Shown: positions 36,630 to 45,898, counted from the stretch's first letter. The stretch is 64,000 bases of DNA from MPNP01 sp965116235 (GCA_965116235.1 OZ220496.1:496001-560000); one strand, 5' to 3'. Numbers and translations are program-made. Notes: generated by a model from the letters alone, not told the origin.

Positions 36630-36941
36630 ATGATTCAGCACCAAAACATACGCATTCAGTTGAAGGCCTTCGACTATCGGGTTCTGGATAATTGCGCCTC
36701 GGAACTGATTGAAACCGTTCGGCGAACAGGAGCCCGTTGGCGCGGGCCGATACCCTTGCCGAACAAGATTGAAAAATTTACTGTCTTGCGCGGTCCTCAC
36801 ATCGACAAGAAATCTCGTGAACAGATGGAGATTCGAACGCACAAGCGCGTCATCGACATCATCGATCCAACACCACAAACCGTTGATGCCTTGATGAAGC
36901 TGGAACTGGCGGCCGGTGTGGCCGTGGAATTGAAACTTTAG
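36630..36941 (+). CDS. rpsJ: 30S ribosomal protein S10
   Basis: 103 residues from ATG 36630 (MIQHQNIRIQLKAFDYRVLD); a longer frame from 36603 is not family-like. It contains RTGARWRGPIPLPNKIEKFT. It is the first gene of the S10 operon. It has a second role as the NusE antitermination partner of NusG/NusB. Confidence 0.95.
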   Translation: MIQHQNIRIQLKAFDYRVLDNCASELIETVRRTGARWRGPIPLPNKIEKFTVLRGPHIDKKSREQMEIRTHKRVIDIIDPTPQTVDALMKLELAAGVAVELKL

Positions 36942-36957
36942 GATGGGAGTGTCCGGA

Positions 36958-37665
36958 ATGCGTTCTGGATTGGTTGCCAAAAAACTCGGTATGACAAGAA
37001 TGTTCCTGGATGATGGGCGTCAGGTCCCTGTCACGGCCCTGCAGGTCGATGGCCTGCAGGTCGTGGCCCAGCGAACGCCCGGTCGCGACGGCTATTCGGC
37101 CGTTCAACTTGGAACGGGCTCGGCGAAGGCCAAACGCGTGTCAAAGGCCCTGCGCGGCCATTATGGTCAGGCTCGGGTCGAACCCAAGCGCAAACTGGTC
37201 GAGTTTCGCGTGTCGCCCGAAAACATGATCGATGTGGGAGCGGAAATCACCGCCGACCACTTCATTGCCGGACAGAAGGTGGACGTATCCGGCGTATCGA
37301 TCGGCAAGGGCTTCGCCGGGGCCATGAAACGCCATAATTTTGCCGGCTTGCGAGCCAGTCACGGTGTTTCCGTCAGTCATCGGTCGCATGGTTCAACCGG
37401 GCAATGCCAAGATCCGGGGCGCGTCTTCAAGGGCAAGAAGATGGCTGGCCATATGGGCAACGCCAAGGTAACCACGCAGAATCTCGAGGTCATGAAAACC
37501 GATGCCGAAACTGGCCTTATCCTGATCAAGGGTGCCGTACCCGGGCCCAAGGGTGGCTGGGTTTCGGTTCGCGATGCATGCAAGAAGAAGCCCCCTGAAG
37601 GTCTGGTTTATCCGGCGGCGATACGGCCGGCCGAGTCCGCCGCCCCGCAGGAGGCCATGTCATGA
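36958..37665 (+). CDS. rplC: 50S ribosomal protein L3
   Basis: 235 residues from ATG 36958 (MRSGLVAKKLGMTRMF), preceded by GGGAG. The loop reaching the peptidyl-transferase centre, SHRSHGSTGQCQDPGRVFKG, is intact. The stop overlaps the rplD start (ATGA). Confidence 0.96.
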   Translation: MRSGLVAKKLGMTRMFLDDGRQVPVTALQVDGLQVVAQRTPGRDGYSAVQLGTGSAKAKRVSKALRGHYGQARVEPKRKLVEFRVSPENMIDVGAEITADHFIAGQKVDVSGVSIGKGFAGAMKRHNFAGLRASHGVSVSHRSHGSTGQCQDPGRVFKGKKMAGHMGNAKVTTQNLEVMKTDAETGLILIKGAVPGPKGGWVSVRDACKKKPPEGLVYPAAIRPAESAAPQEAMS

Positions 37666-38282
37666 AGGCACCCGTGATCAGTTTTGATGAAGCCGAGGAG
37701 ATCTGGATTGACCTGGCGGATGACATTTTTGGCATGGAGGTTCGCGCCGACATACTGAATCGGGTCGTCCGCTGGCAAAGAGCCAGAAAACAGCAGGGAA
37801 CGCACAAGGTCAAGACCCGGTCCGAGACCAGTTTTTCCAAACGCAAGATTCAGCATCAAAAAGGCTCTGGCCGGGCGCGCCATGGCGATCGCAACGCACC
37901 AATATTTTCCAAGGGGGGCATCTACAAGGGGCCCACCCCGCGTGATCACAGTCACGGGTTGCCCAAGAAAGTGCGCCAGCTTGGGCTGAAAATGGCTCTC
38001 GCGGCCAAGTGGCAGAGTGAAGAGCTGGTGATCCTGGACAAGGCTTCCGTCGCCCAGCCCAAAACGGCTGAGTTGCGAACCAGGATCAACAGTCTGGGAT
38101 GGAAAAAGACGCTTCTCATTGACGGGGCCGAAATCAATGCCGACTTTCGTCGAGCGGCCCGCAACATTCCCGACATTGATATCCTCCCGCAGCAGGGAGC
38201 CAACGTATATGACATTCTCAGATGCAAGACCCTTGTCATTACCGTGGATGGAATCAATGCCCTGCAAGAGAGGATGTCATGA
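37662..38282 (+). CDS. rplD: 50S ribosomal protein L4
   Basis: 206 residues. The exit-tunnel loop reads QQGTHKVKTRSETSFSKRKI and KGSGRARHGDRNAPIFSKGG. In E. coli L4 represses the S10 operon; no leader structure was tested here. ATGA overlaps join it to both rplC and rplW, indicating translational coupling. Confidence 0.95.
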   Translation: MKAPVISFDEAEEIWIDLADDIFGMEVRADILNRVVRWQRARKQQGTHKVKTRSETSFSKRKIQHQKGSGRARHGDRNAPIFSKGGIYKGPTPRDHSHGLPKKVRQLGLKMALAAKWQSEELVILDKASVAQPKTAELRTRINSLGWKKTLLIDGAEINADFRRAARNIPDIDILPQQGANVYDILRCKTLVITVDGINALQERMS

Positions 38283-38575
38283 AACCTACGGCTGAGCATT
38301 ACGACATCATTCAGCGTCCGCGGATTACAGAAAAATCGACCATGGCCTCCGATCACAACACGGTCGTTTTCGAGACGCCGATTGCGGCGACCAAGCCTCA
38401 GATCAAGGAGGCCGCCGAGGCCCTCTTCTCGGTCAAGGTCAAGTCCGTCAGAACGGTTGTCAAGAAGGGCAAGCGGGTCCGGTTTCGTGGACAGCCCGGG
38501 AAGCGCAAGGACACCAAGACAGCCCTGATTCGACTGGAGAAAGGCTACCACATTGACACAGGATCCGGCCTATGA
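38279..38575 (+). CDS. rplW: 50S ribosomal protein L23
   Basis: 98 residues from the ATG overlapping the rplD stop (MKPTAEHYDIIQRPRITEKS). The exit-tunnel and SRP docking protein shows the conserved PRITEKS and RFRGQPGKRKDTKTALIRL segments. Confidence 0.95.
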   Translation: MKPTAEHYDIIQRPRITEKSTMASDHNTVVFETPIAATKPQIKEAAEALFSVKVKSVRTVVKKGKRVRFRGQPGKRKDTKTALIRLEKGYHIDTGSGL

Positions 38576-38615
38576 GACCGGTCATGGTTTTTCGAAACGT
38601 GCGTGAGGTGACGTC

Positions 38616-39455
38616 ATGGCTTTGAAATCTTACAATCCAACGACTCCCGGACGACGAGGTCTCGTGCTGGTGGATCGCAGCCACCTCTGGAAGGGGCGAC
38701 CCGAAAAAAGCTTGAGCCACGGGCTGACAAGCAAGGGCGGTCGCAACAACATGGGGCGGATTACGGTACGCCATCGAGGTGGCGGGGCCAAGAAACTGTA
38801 TCGGATCATTGATTTCAAGCGCAACAAGCTGGACGTGACCGGGACGGTTGAGCGTTTTGAATATGATCCCAATCGCTCGGCCTTTATTGCCCTGATCCGC
38901 TATGATGATGGTGATATGGCCTATATCCTGGCGCCGCAACGCCTGGCCATTGGCGACAAGATTGTTTCGTCGAGCCGGGCCGACATCAAGCCGGGCAATG
39001 CCATGCCATTTTCGGGCATGCCAATTGGAACGATCGTGCACAATGTCGAGCTGAAACCCGGCAAGGGGGGACAGATTGCCCGGGCGGCCGGAACTTACGC
39101 CCAGTTTGTTGGACGCGATGGCGGGTATGCCCAGTTGCGCCTGTCATCGGGCGAATTGCGAGTGGTGGCGCAGGGGTGTCGAGCTACCATCGGCTCCGTA
39201 TCAAATCCGGACAACTCCAACATTTCTCTGGGAAAGGCAGGTCGCAAGCGCAATTTTGGCATTCGACCAACGGTGCGAGGCGTGGTGATGAATCCGGTCG
39301 ACCATCCGCACGGTGGCGGCGAAGGCAAGTCCAGTGGCGGACGTCATCCGGTTACACCATGGGGCAAGCCGACCCGGGGGGTGAAAACCCGCAACAACAA
39401 GCAGACCGACAAATACATACTTCGTCGACGATCTGCTCGCAAGAAAGGACGTTAA
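38616..39455 (+). CDS. rplB: 50S ribosomal protein L2
   Basis: 279 residues. It contains RGGGAKKLYRIIDFKR, LRLSSGELRVV and the C-terminal VMNPVDHPHGGGEGKSSGGR, whose His is near the peptidyl-transferase centre. Length and motifs are complete. Confidence 0.97.
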   Translation: MALKSYNPTTPGRRGLVLVDRSHLWKGRPEKSLSHGLTSKGGRNNMGRITVRHRGGGAKKLYRIIDFKRNKLDVTGTVERFEYDPNRSAFIALIRYDDGDMAYILAPQRLAIGDKIVSSSRADIKPGNAMPFSGMPIGTIVHNVELKPGKGGQIARAAGTYAQFVGRDGGYAQLRLSSGELRVVAQGCRATIGSVSNPDNSNISLGKAGRKRNFGIRPTVRGVVMNPVDHPHGGGEGKSSGGRHPVTPWGKPTRGVKTRNNKQTDKYILRRRSARKKGR

Positions 39456-39457
39456 CC

Positions 39458-39736
39458 ATGGCACGTTCGGCCTGGAAAGGACCATTCGTCGATCCCTATG
39501 TCTATCGCAAGGCGGCCAAGGCCCGAGAGACGGGTCGTCGCGATGTCATCAAGATCTGGTCGCGTCGGTCAACCATTGTACCGGAGTTCGTCGGCCTGAC
39601 CTTCGGCGTTCATAATGGCAAGAAGCACATACCGGTGCTGGTGACCGAGGAAATGCTGGGACAGAAATTCGGTGAGTACGCCCCGACCCGCACCTACTAC
39701 GGACATGCGGCGGACAAGAAGGCAAGAAGGAAATAG
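39458..39736 (+). CDS. rpsS: 30S ribosomal protein S19
   Basis: 92 residues (MARSAWKGPFVDPYV). The conserved TIVPEFVGLTFGVHNGKKHI and GEYAPTRTYYGH are present. It sits in the head of the small subunit beside S13. It starts 2 nt after the L2 stop. Confidence 0.96.
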   Translation: MARSAWKGPFVDPYVYRKAAKARETGRRDVIKIWSRRSTIVPEFVGLTFGVHNGKKHIPVLVTEEMLGQKFGEYAPTRTYYGHAADKKARRK

Positions 39737-39738
39737 GC

Positions 39739-40101
39739 ATGGCGCGCATCAAGCTGCAAACGAACGAAGCCGTGGCTGTGGGGCGCATGCTCCGCGTGTC
39801 GCCGCAAAAACTCAATCTGATCGCGGCCATGATCCGAGGAAAGAAGGTTGATCAGGCCTACAATATTCTGAGTTTTTCGAAAAAGCGCATCGCGCGGGAT
39901 GTCAGAAAGGTTCTGCAGTCTGCCATCAGCAATGCCGAGAACAACAACGGTCTGGACATAGACCAATTGGTAGTCACGCAAGCCTATGTCGGAAAGAATC
40001 TGGTCATGAAGCGCTTTCGGGCTCGAGCCCGTGGCCGGGCCAATCGTATACTCAAGCCGTTTGCCCAAATCACGATTGTTGTCCGCGAAGTAGAAGGATA
40101 G
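39739..40101 (+). CDS. rplV: 50S ribosomal protein L22
   Basis: 120 residues with SPQKLNLIAAMIRGKKVDQA and the tunnel-lining beta-hairpin (RARGRANRILKPFAQITIVV). The start is 2 nt after the rpsS stop. Confidence 0.96.
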   Translation: MARIKLQTNEAVAVGRMLRVSPQKLNLIAAMIRGKKVDQAYNILSFSKKRIARDVRKVLQSAISNAENNNGLDIDQLVVTQAYVGKNLVMKRFRARARGRANRILKPFAQITIVVREVEG

Positions 40102-40106
40102 TTCAT

Positions 40107-40799
40107 ATGGGTCAGAAAGTGAATCCGATTGCCATGCGGCTGCAGGTCAATCGAACCTGGGACAGCCGGTGGTATGCAAACAAGAAGGATTACGGCAAGC
40201 TGCTTCAGGAAGATCTCAAGTTGCGGGCATTCATCAAGAAGGAATGCTCCCAGGCCGGCATCAGCAAGATCATCATTGAACGCCCCTACAAAAAGTGTCG
40301 CATTACGGTTCATTCGGCTCGCCCGGGCGTCATTGTCGGCCGCAAGGGGGTTGAAATCGAGGCCTTGAAGACCACTCTGCGGCGGATGACTGATTCCGAA
40401 CTTGTCTTCACTGTCGTCGAGGTCAAGCGACCCGAAATCGACGCCCAGCTGGCAGCCGATTCAGTCGCGCAGCAAATTGAAAATCGAGTCTCGTTTCGAC
40501 GAGCCATGAAGCGGGCCGTCCAGAATGCCATGCGCATGGGGGCCTTGGGTGTACGGATCAATGTTGCCGGTCGTCTGGGCGGCGCCGAGATCGCGCGAAC
40601 GGAATGGTACCGGGAAGGTCGGGTTCCCTTGCATACTCTGCGGGCCGATGTGGACTATGCCATTTCAACGGCGACCACGCCCTATGGCGTGATTGGAATC
40701 AAGATCTGGATATTCAAGGGGGAAATTCTGGAACATGACCCCTCCGCCCGGGACCGTCGCGATCAGGTTTTGCGCGAGGGCAAGTTTGGCCCCAAATGA
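40107..40799 (+). CDS. rpsC: 30S ribosomal protein S3
   Basis: 230 residues beginning MGQKVNPIAMRLQVNRTWDS. The KH domain (RPGVIVGRKGVEIE) and the C-terminal GRLGGAEIARTEWYREGRVP are intact. It lies at the mRNA entry tunnel. Confidence 0.97.
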   Translation: MGQKVNPIAMRLQVNRTWDSRWYANKKDYGKLLQEDLKLRAFIKKECSQAGISKIIIERPYKKCRITVHSARPGVIVGRKGVEIEALKTTLRRMTDSELVFTVVEVKRPEIDAQLAADSVAQQIENRVSFRRAMKRAVQNAMRMGALGVRINVAGRLGGAEIARTEWYREGRVPLHTLRADVDYAISTATTPYGVIGIKIWIFKGEILEHDPSARDRRDQVLREGKFGPK

Positions 40800-40820
40800 C
40801 CATGACACGAGGATAGATCC

Positions 40821-41234
40821 ATGTTGCAACCCAAAAAGCCGCGCTATCGCAAGCAGCACAAAGGTCGCATTCACGGGACGGCCAAAGGCGGAACGTTCCT
40901 GAATTTCGGCTCTTACGGTCTCAAGGCGGTCGAGCCGGAACGAGTGACCGCGCGCCAGATTGAGGCAGCGCGGCGGGCCATGACCCGCCAGATGAAACGT
41001 CAGGGACGGGTCTGGATCCGTATCTTTCCGGATGTGCCGGTATCCAAGAAACCGACCGAGGTCCGCATGGGCAAGGGCAAGGGTTCCGTCGAATACTGGG
41101 CGGCTCGGATCAAGCCGGGCCGCATCATGTTCGAAATCGATGGCGTGAACGACACGACCGCTCGTGAGGCCCTGCGTCTGGCCGCCATGAAACTGCCGCT
41201 CAAATCCCGCATCGTGCAACGGGAAGACTGGTAA
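40821..41234 (+). CDS. rplP: 50S ribosomal protein L16
   Basis: 137 residues. It begins MLQPKKPRYRKQHKGRIHG and carries RIFPDVPVSKKPTEVRMGKG with the Arg of the hydroxylation site in the usual context. It has the family's normal length. Confidence 0.97.
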   Translation: MLQPKKPRYRKQHKGRIHGTAKGGTFLNFGSYGLKAVEPERVTARQIEAARRAMTRQMKRQGRVWIRIFPDVPVSKKPTEVRMGKGKGSVEYWAARIKPGRIMFEIDGVNDTTAREALRLAAMKLPLKSRIVQREDW

Positions 41235-41277
41235 TTTCGGGCGGGCCTGTAGACACTAATCACTGCGAGACGAAACG

Positions 41278-41472
41278 ATGGAAATCAATGGACTGCGAGA
41301 AAAGACGGTTGATGAGCTGGGCGACATGCTTCTGGAGCTGAAGAAGGAAGCCTTCAACATCCGGTTTCGGCTGGTCGATGGAAATTTCGAGAACACCGCC
41401 CGCATCCGGCTCATTCGTCGTGATGTCGCCCGCATCAAGACCGTGCTCAGAGAAAAGAAGGACAAGGTTTGA
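41278..41472 (+). CDS. rpmC: 50S ribosomal protein L29
   Basis: 64 residues, two-helix protein (LREKTVDELGDMLLELKKEAFNIRF, then RIRLIRRDVARIKTVLREK). It lies near the tunnel exit beside L23. Three nucleotides separate it from the rpsQ ATG. Confidence 0.94.
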   Translation: MEINGLREKTVDELGDMLLELKKEAFNIRFRLVDGNFENTARIRLIRRDVARIKTVLREKKDKV

Positions 41473-41474
41473 TC

Positions 41475-41720
41475 ATGCCCAAGCGTATTTTATCGGGACG
41501 CGTCGTCAGCAATGCCAATGACAAGACCATAACAGTGCTGGTCGAAAGACGCTTCAAGCATCCTGTCATGAAGAAAACCGTGAAACGAACGAAGAAGTAC
41601 TGCGCGCATGACGCAAGCAATGCGGCGCAAGTTGGTGACATTGTTCAAATTCAGGAATGTTCACCTATATCTAGAACCAAGTCTTGGAGATTGCTGGAAG
41701 CGGTCGCGTCCGGGACTTGA
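41475..41720 (+). CDS. rpsQ: 30S ribosomal protein S17
   Basis: 81 residues from ATG 41475 (MPKRILSGRVVSNANDKTIT). It is an OB-fold rRNA-binding protein with RTKKYCAHDASN and the conserved ECSPISRTKSWRLLE. A TTG two codons earlier is less likely. Confidence 0.95.
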   Translation: MPKRILSGRVVSNANDKTITVLVERRFKHPVMKKTVKRTKKYCAHDASNAAQVGDIVQIQECSPISRTKSWRLLEAVASGT

Positions 41721-41772
41721 ACTGTAGCGAAACCCTGGGGCCGGATGGACCCCAAAGGTCGGGAGTATTGCC

Positions 41773-42141
41773 ATGATCCAGATGCAATCCAGTCTGGATG
41801 TTGCTGACAATTCAGGTGCGCGCCGGATCCAGTGCATAAAGGTGCTGGGCGGTTCCAAGCGAAAGATTGCATCGGTTGGCGACGTCATCATCGTTTCGGT
41901 CAAGGAAGCGATCCCACGAGCCCGAGTCAAGAAGGGCGAGGTGCGTCGGGCCGTCATTGTCCGCACCGCCAAAGAGGTTCGTCGTGACGATGGAACGGCC
42001 ATACGGTTTGACCGTAATGCGGCGGTGATCATCAACAACAAGAATGAACCCGTCGGCACTCGCATTTTTGGACCGGTGGTACGGGAATTGCGGGCTCGAC
42101 GCTTCATGAAGATCATATCCTTAGCTCCGGAGGTGCTTTGA
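41773..42141 (+). CDS. rplN: 50S ribosomal protein L14
   Basis: 122 residues (MIQMQSSLDVADNSGARRIQ). Complete, including TRIFGPVVRELRARRFMKII. The 52-nt spacer before it can form a small GC hairpin. Its stop shares one base with the rplX start (TGATG). Confidence 0.97.
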   Translation: MIQMQSSLDVADNSGARRIQCIKVLGGSKRKIASVGDVIIVSVKEAIPRARVKKGEVRRAVIVRTAKEVRRDDGTAIRFDRNAAVIINNKNEPVGTRIFGPVVRELRARRFMKIISLAPEVL

Positions 42142-42455
42142 TGGCCGCCAAATTGAAGTCAGACGACAGGGTTGTCGTGATCGCCGGCAAGGACAAGGGC
42201 GCTACGGGAACCATTGAAGCAATCCTGCCAAAACAAGGCAAGGCCGTGGTCGATGGCGTCAACATGGCCATTCGTCATAGCAAGCAGTCCGAACGTGAAG
42301 ACGGGGGCCGAATCCCGAAATACATGCCCATTGATCTGTCCAATTTGGCCTTGATCGATCCGTCGGACGGCAGACCGACCCGGGTTGGATTTCGGCTGGA
42401 AGAGGGCAAAAAGGTGCGTTATTCCAAGCGAACCGGGGAGACGATTGATGACTGA
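42141..42455 (+). CDS. rplX: 50S ribosomal protein L24
   Basis: 104 residues. The KOW motif is DRVVVIAGKDKGATGTIEAI. The ATG overlaps the L14 stop, and its own 3' end overlaps rplE by 8 nt, so L14-L24-L5 are tightly coupled. Confidence 0.95.
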   Translation: MAAKLKSDDRVVVIAGKDKGATGTIEAILPKQGKAVVDGVNMAIRHSKQSEREDGGRIPKYMPIDLSNLALIDPSDGRPTRVGFRLEEGKKVRYSKRTGETIDD

Positions 42456-42999
42456 CTCGACGCCGCGCCTGAAAGCGATTTATCAGAACACGATTCGACC
42501 CCGCCTTAGGGAGGAGTTTGGCTACAAGAACGATCTGGCCATTCCCAAGCTTGACAAGATCGTGCTCAACATGGGAGTGGGTGAAGCGGTCAAGGATTCA
42601 AAAAAGGCGAAGGCGGCCGAAGCCGAACTGACCATTATCGCCGGCCAAAAGGCCGTGCCGACTCGCGCTCGCCAGTCCATTGCCGGATACCGGCTTCGGG
42701 AGGGGATGGTCATCGGAACCAAGGTCACGCTCCGCGGCAATCGGATGTACGAGTTTCTGGACCGCCTGATTGTCATAGCCCTGCCCCGACAGCGTGACTT
42801 CCGTGGACTTTCGGACAAGTCCTTTGACGGCCATGGCAACTATTCCATGGGCCTGAAGGAACATATCGTCTTTCCGGAAATCGACTATGACAAGGTTGAC
42901 GACATCAAGGGCATGGACGTTACCATCTGTACGACGGCCCGGAGCAATCCGGAGGCCAAGAGTCTTCTGGCTCAAATGAACATGCCCTTCAGAAATTGA
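42448..42999 (+). CDS. rplE: 50S ribosomal protein L5
   Basis: 183 residues from ATG 42448 (MTDSTPRLKAIYQNTIRPRL). It contains KIVLNMGVGEAVKDSKK and the 5S-RNA-binding VTLRGNRMYEFLDRL. It contacts 5S rRNA with L18. An upstream extension of the frame lies inside rplX and is ignored. Confidence 0.96.
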   Translation: MTDSTPRLKAIYQNTIRPRLREEFGYKNDLAIPKLDKIVLNMGVGEAVKDSKKAKAAEAELTIIAGQKAVPTRARQSIAGYRLREGMVIGTKVTLRGNRMYEFLDRLIVIALPRQRDFRGLSDKSFDGHGNYSMGLKEHIVFPEIDYDKVDDIKGMDVTICTTARSNPEAKSLLAQMNMPFRN

Positions 43000-43016
43000 T
43001 TGCGGAGACATCAGTT

Positions 43017-43322
43017 ATGGCAAAGAAAGCAATGGTTGAACGGGAGCGCAAGCGACAACGTCTGGTCGCGAAATATGCCGACAGGCGAGCGGCGCTGAAG
43101 GCCATCATCCACAACCGTGAACTGTCCAGCCAGGAACGCTATCAGGCGACGATGAAACTGGCCAAGTTGCCACGCAACTCATCGGCGACTCGCTTGCATA
43201 ATCGTTGCGAGATCACGGGGCGTCCCAAGGGCTATTACCGCAAGTTGCGCATTTCCCGGATTGCGGTTCGGGAGTACGGAGGCTTTGGCCAGATCCCAGG
43301 CATGGTCAAGTCGAGTTGGTAG
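43017..43322 (+). CDS. rpsN: 30S ribosomal protein S14
   Basis: 101 residues from ATG 43017 (MAKKAMVERERKRQRLVAKY). It is the long type without the four zinc cysteines; only one Cys is present (RLHNRCEITGRPKGYYRK). This is usual for the operon copy in alphaproteobacteria. Confidence 0.96.
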   Translation: MAKKAMVERERKRQRLVAKYADRRAALKAIIHNRELSSQERYQATMKLAKLPRNSSATRLHNRCEITGRPKGYYRKLRISRIAVREYGGFGQIPGMVKSSW

Positions 43323-43331
43323 GAGAAGCAT

Positions 43332-43730
43332 ATGTCATTCAGTGATCCAGTTGGAGACATGTTGACCCGCATTCGCAACGGGCAACTTCGGCGCAAGGGT
43401 TCAGTTTTGTCCCCGGCATCCAAGTTGCGCCGCTGGGTACTTGATGTCCTGATCGAGGAGGGATATATTCAGGGCTACCAGCTGGTCGATGACGAACACG
43501 GGTTCAAGCTGGTCGAGATCAATCTGAAGTATTCGGCCGGCCATCCGGCCATTCGCGAACTGAAGCGCGTGTCAAAGCCGGGGCGTCGCGTCTATTCAAG
43601 CGTCAGAAATCTTCCCTTTGTTCGGCAGGGACTCGGTGTCGCCATCATTTCGACGGCCAAGGGCGTCATGTCTGATGCCCAGGCCCGCGAAAAGAATGTG
43701 GGCGGAGAAGTCTTGTGCACGGTATTTTAG
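43332..43730 (+). CDS. rpsH: 30S ribosomal protein S8
   Basis: 132 residues (SFSDPVGDMLTRIRNGQLRR), ending with the conserved GEVLCTVF. It binds the 16S central domain and in E. coli represses the spc operon at L5. It lies 10 nt from both neighbours. Confidence 0.96.
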   Translation: MSFSDPVGDMLTRIRNGQLRRKGSVLSPASKLRRWVLDVLIEEGYIQGYQLVDDEHGFKLVEINLKYSAGHPAIRELKRVSKPGRRVYSSVRNLPFVRQGLGVAIISTAKGVMSDAQAREKNVGGEVLCTVF

Positions 43731-43740
43731 GAGAATAGCG

Positions 43741-44274
43741 ATGTCGCGAATTGGCAAGCTGCCTGTGTCCATTCCGCCCAAGGTCGAGGTCCGCCTCGAC
43801 GGTCCGACCCTCACGACAAAAGGGCCTAAAGGGTCGCTGACCTTTGATGTGCCTGCAGAGATTGCCGTTTCCATCACCGACGGCCAGATCACGGTAAAGC
43901 CCGAATCCGGCACCAAGTCGGCCCGACAGAAATGGGGTCTGACCCGAACCATGATTGCCAATTGCGTCATGGGTGTCGTCGAAGGATTTCGGAAGGAACT
44001 GCACATATCTGGGGTCGGTTATCGGGCCCAGATGAAAGGAAACGCCCTGAACCTGTCATTGGGCTTCAGCCATGAGGTCTCCATCCCTGTTCCCGATGGC
44101 ATTTCCATTGCGACGCCGACAAATACGCGCATTGTCGTCGAGGGCATTGATCGGCAGAAGGTTGGCCAGATTGCCGCGAACATCCGGCAATGGAGACCGC
44201 CGGAACCGTTCAAGGGCAAGGGCGTTCGATACGCCTCCGAGTTTGTTTATCGTAAAGCTGGGAAGAAGAAATAG
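43741..44274 (+). CDS. rplF: 50S ribosomal protein L6
   Basis: 177 residues from ATG 43741 (MSRIGKLPVSIPPKVEV), with AGGAG upstream. The C-terminal signature RPPEPFKGKGVRYASEFV is present. A longer frame upstream overlaps rpsH in another phase and is not used. Confidence 0.96.
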   Translation: MSRIGKLPVSIPPKVEVRLDGPTLTTKGPKGSLTFDVPAEIAVSITDGQITVKPESGTKSARQKWGLTRTMIANCVMGVVEGFRKELHISGVGYRAQMKGNALNLSLGFSHEVSIPVPDGISIATPTNTRIVVEGIDRQKVGQIAANIRQWRPPEPFKGKGVRYASEFVYRKAGKKK

Positions 44275-44283
44275 AGTTGTAAC

Positions 44284-44643
44284 ATGGGACTTGGCAAGAA
44301 AGAACTGTTTGCCCGACGGAAGGCGCGGGTACGGCATCGGCTGAAGGCCGTCGCTTCCGACCGCGTACGCCTCTCGGTGTTCCGTTCGAACCGCAATATC
44401 AGTGTTCAGATCATAGATGATGCCAAGGGGATTACCTTGGCGGCCGCTTCAACCTTGGAAAAGGATATTGGTGGCGGTCGGGGAAGCACCGCCCAGGCCG
44501 CGGCGAAAGTGGGCGAAGTCATTGCCAGTCGGGCCAAGGAGGCCGGAATCGGCGAATGCTATCTGGATCGGGGCGGTTACATGTATCATGGCCAGGTCAA
44601 GGCCTTGGCCGAGGCGGCCCGGTCCGGCGGCTTGAAGCTTTAG
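44284..44643 (+). CDS. rplR: 50S ribosomal protein L18
   Basis: 119 residues, 5S rRNA-binding. RVRHRLKAVASDRVRLSVFR and the C-terminal YHGQVKALAEAARSGGLKL are intact. Confidence 0.96.
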   Translation: MGLGKKELFARRKARVRHRLKAVASDRVRLSVFRSNRNISVQIIDDAKGITLAAASTLEKDIGGGRGSTAQAAAKVGEVIASRAKEAGIGECYLDRGGYMYHGQVKALAEAARSGGLKL

Positions 44644-44655
44644 GAGAAGATGGGA

Positions 44656-45201
44656 ATGGCCAGAGACGATAAGAAGCGCTCGCGTGATGAAGCTCCGGAT
44701 TTCAATGAACGACTTGTTGCCATAAATCGTGTTTCAAAGACAGTCAAGGGAGGCAAGCGGTTCGGATTTGCTGCGCTGGTCGTTGTCGGTGATCAAAAAG
44801 GTCGGGTGGGTTATGGCAAGGGCAAGGCCAAGGAGGTTCCCGAGGCCATACGCAAGGCCACCGAAAACGCAAAACGCCGCATGCACCGCATTCAGCTCAA
44901 GCATGGCCGAACGATATACCATGACATGGAAGGGGTGCACGGTGCCGGGAAGGTTGTTCTCAGAACGGCCCCGCAAGGTACGGGAATCATTGCCGGTGGA
45001 CCCATGCGCGCCGTATTCGAGATGCTGGGCGTTCAGGACGTCGTGGCCAAGTCCATCGGGTCACAGAACCCCTACAACATGATCCGAGCCACGATCGATG
45101 CCCTGACCAAGATTTCCAGCCCCCGGCAGGTTGCCAGACGCCGCGGTCGGAAAGTGGCTGACATTCTGCACAAAGTTGAAGAAGAACCCGTACAAGGTTA
45201 G
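44656..45201 (+). CDS. rpsE: 30S ribosomal protein S5
   Basis: 181 residues from ATG 44656 (MARDDKKRS), with AGGAG 9 nt upstream; ATG 44650 is too close to that site. Motifs are RVSKTVKGGKRFGFAALVVV and GTGIIAGGPMRAVFEMLGV. It helps decoding fidelity. Confidence 0.95.
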   Translation: MARDDKKRSRDEAPDFNERLVAINRVSKTVKGGKRFGFAALVVVGDQKGRVGYGKGKAKEVPEAIRKATENAKRRMHRIQLKHGRTIYHDMEGVHGAGKVVLRTAPQGTGIIAGGPMRAVFEMLGVQDVVAKSIGSQNPYNMIRATIDALTKISSPRQVARRRGRKVADILHKVEEEPVQG

Positions 45202-45210
45202 GATTGAATC

Positions 45211-45408
45211 GTGAACAAAGTCATTCGTGTCAAGCAAACGGGCTCTCCCATTCGTCGTGATGCCAGACAGGCAGCCATCCTCAAGGGTTTGGGACTCGGC
45301 AAGATGAATCGGATTCGAGAACTGAACGATACGTCTGCCGTTCGGGGCATGGTTCGAAAAATACCGCATCTGGTCACGGTGGTCGAAGAGAAATCCACTT
45401 CCACGTGA
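45211..45408 (+). CDS. rpmD: 50S ribosomal protein L30
   Basis: 65 residues starting at GTG. IRVKQTGSPIRRDARQAAIL and MVRKIPHLVTVVEE are diagnostic. It lies 9 nt after the S5 stop. Confidence 0.93.
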   Translation: MNKVIRVKQTGSPIRRDARQAAILKGLGLGKMNRIRELNDTSAVRGMVRKIPHLVTVVEEKSTST

Positions 45409-45436
45409 CGAACTGGCCTTGAGTCGTGAGGATACA

Positions 45437-45898
45437 ATGAAACTGCATGAGTTGCGAGACGATACCTTTGCCAAAAAGAAGCGCCGGCGGGTCGGGCGTG
45501 GTCCAGGATCAGGCCTGGGCAAGACTGCCGGTCGGGGACACAAGGGGCAAAAATCCCGTTCCGGCGTGGCGCTCGGGGCCTTCGAAGGCGGTCAAATGCC
45601 GATCTATCAGCGTCTGCCCAAGCGAGGCTTCAGCAATCCATCGCGAAAAAGCTATGCCATCGTCAATCTGGGCAGCATTCAGAAGTTCATCGATGGCGGC
45701 AAGATTGATCCGGGGAAAACAGTCGACGCGGATGCCCTGATTCAAAGCGGCTTGGTCAGACGACCCCTCGATGGCATAAAGGTTCTGGCCAAAGGTGATG
45801 TGACGACCGGGTTATCCCTTGAAGTCGCCAAGGCATCCAAGGCGGCCATCGCCGCGGTTGAAAACGCCGGCGGATCACTCAAGGTGGCCTCGTCTTGA
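45437..45898 (+). CDS. rplO: 50S ribosomal protein L15
   Basis: 153 residues from ATG 45437 (MKLHELRDD). It has the glycine-rich basic GRGPGSGLGKTAGRGHKGQK. A start six codons earlier (45419) is possible but not family-like. Confidence 0.95.
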   Translation: MKLHELRDDTFAKKKRRRVGRGPGSGLGKTAGRGHKGQKSRSGVALGAFEGGQMPIYQRLPKRGFSNPSRKSYAIVNLGSIQKFIDGGKIDPGKTVDADALIQSGLVRRPLDGIKVLAKGDVTTGLSLEVAKASKAAIAAVENAGGSLKVASS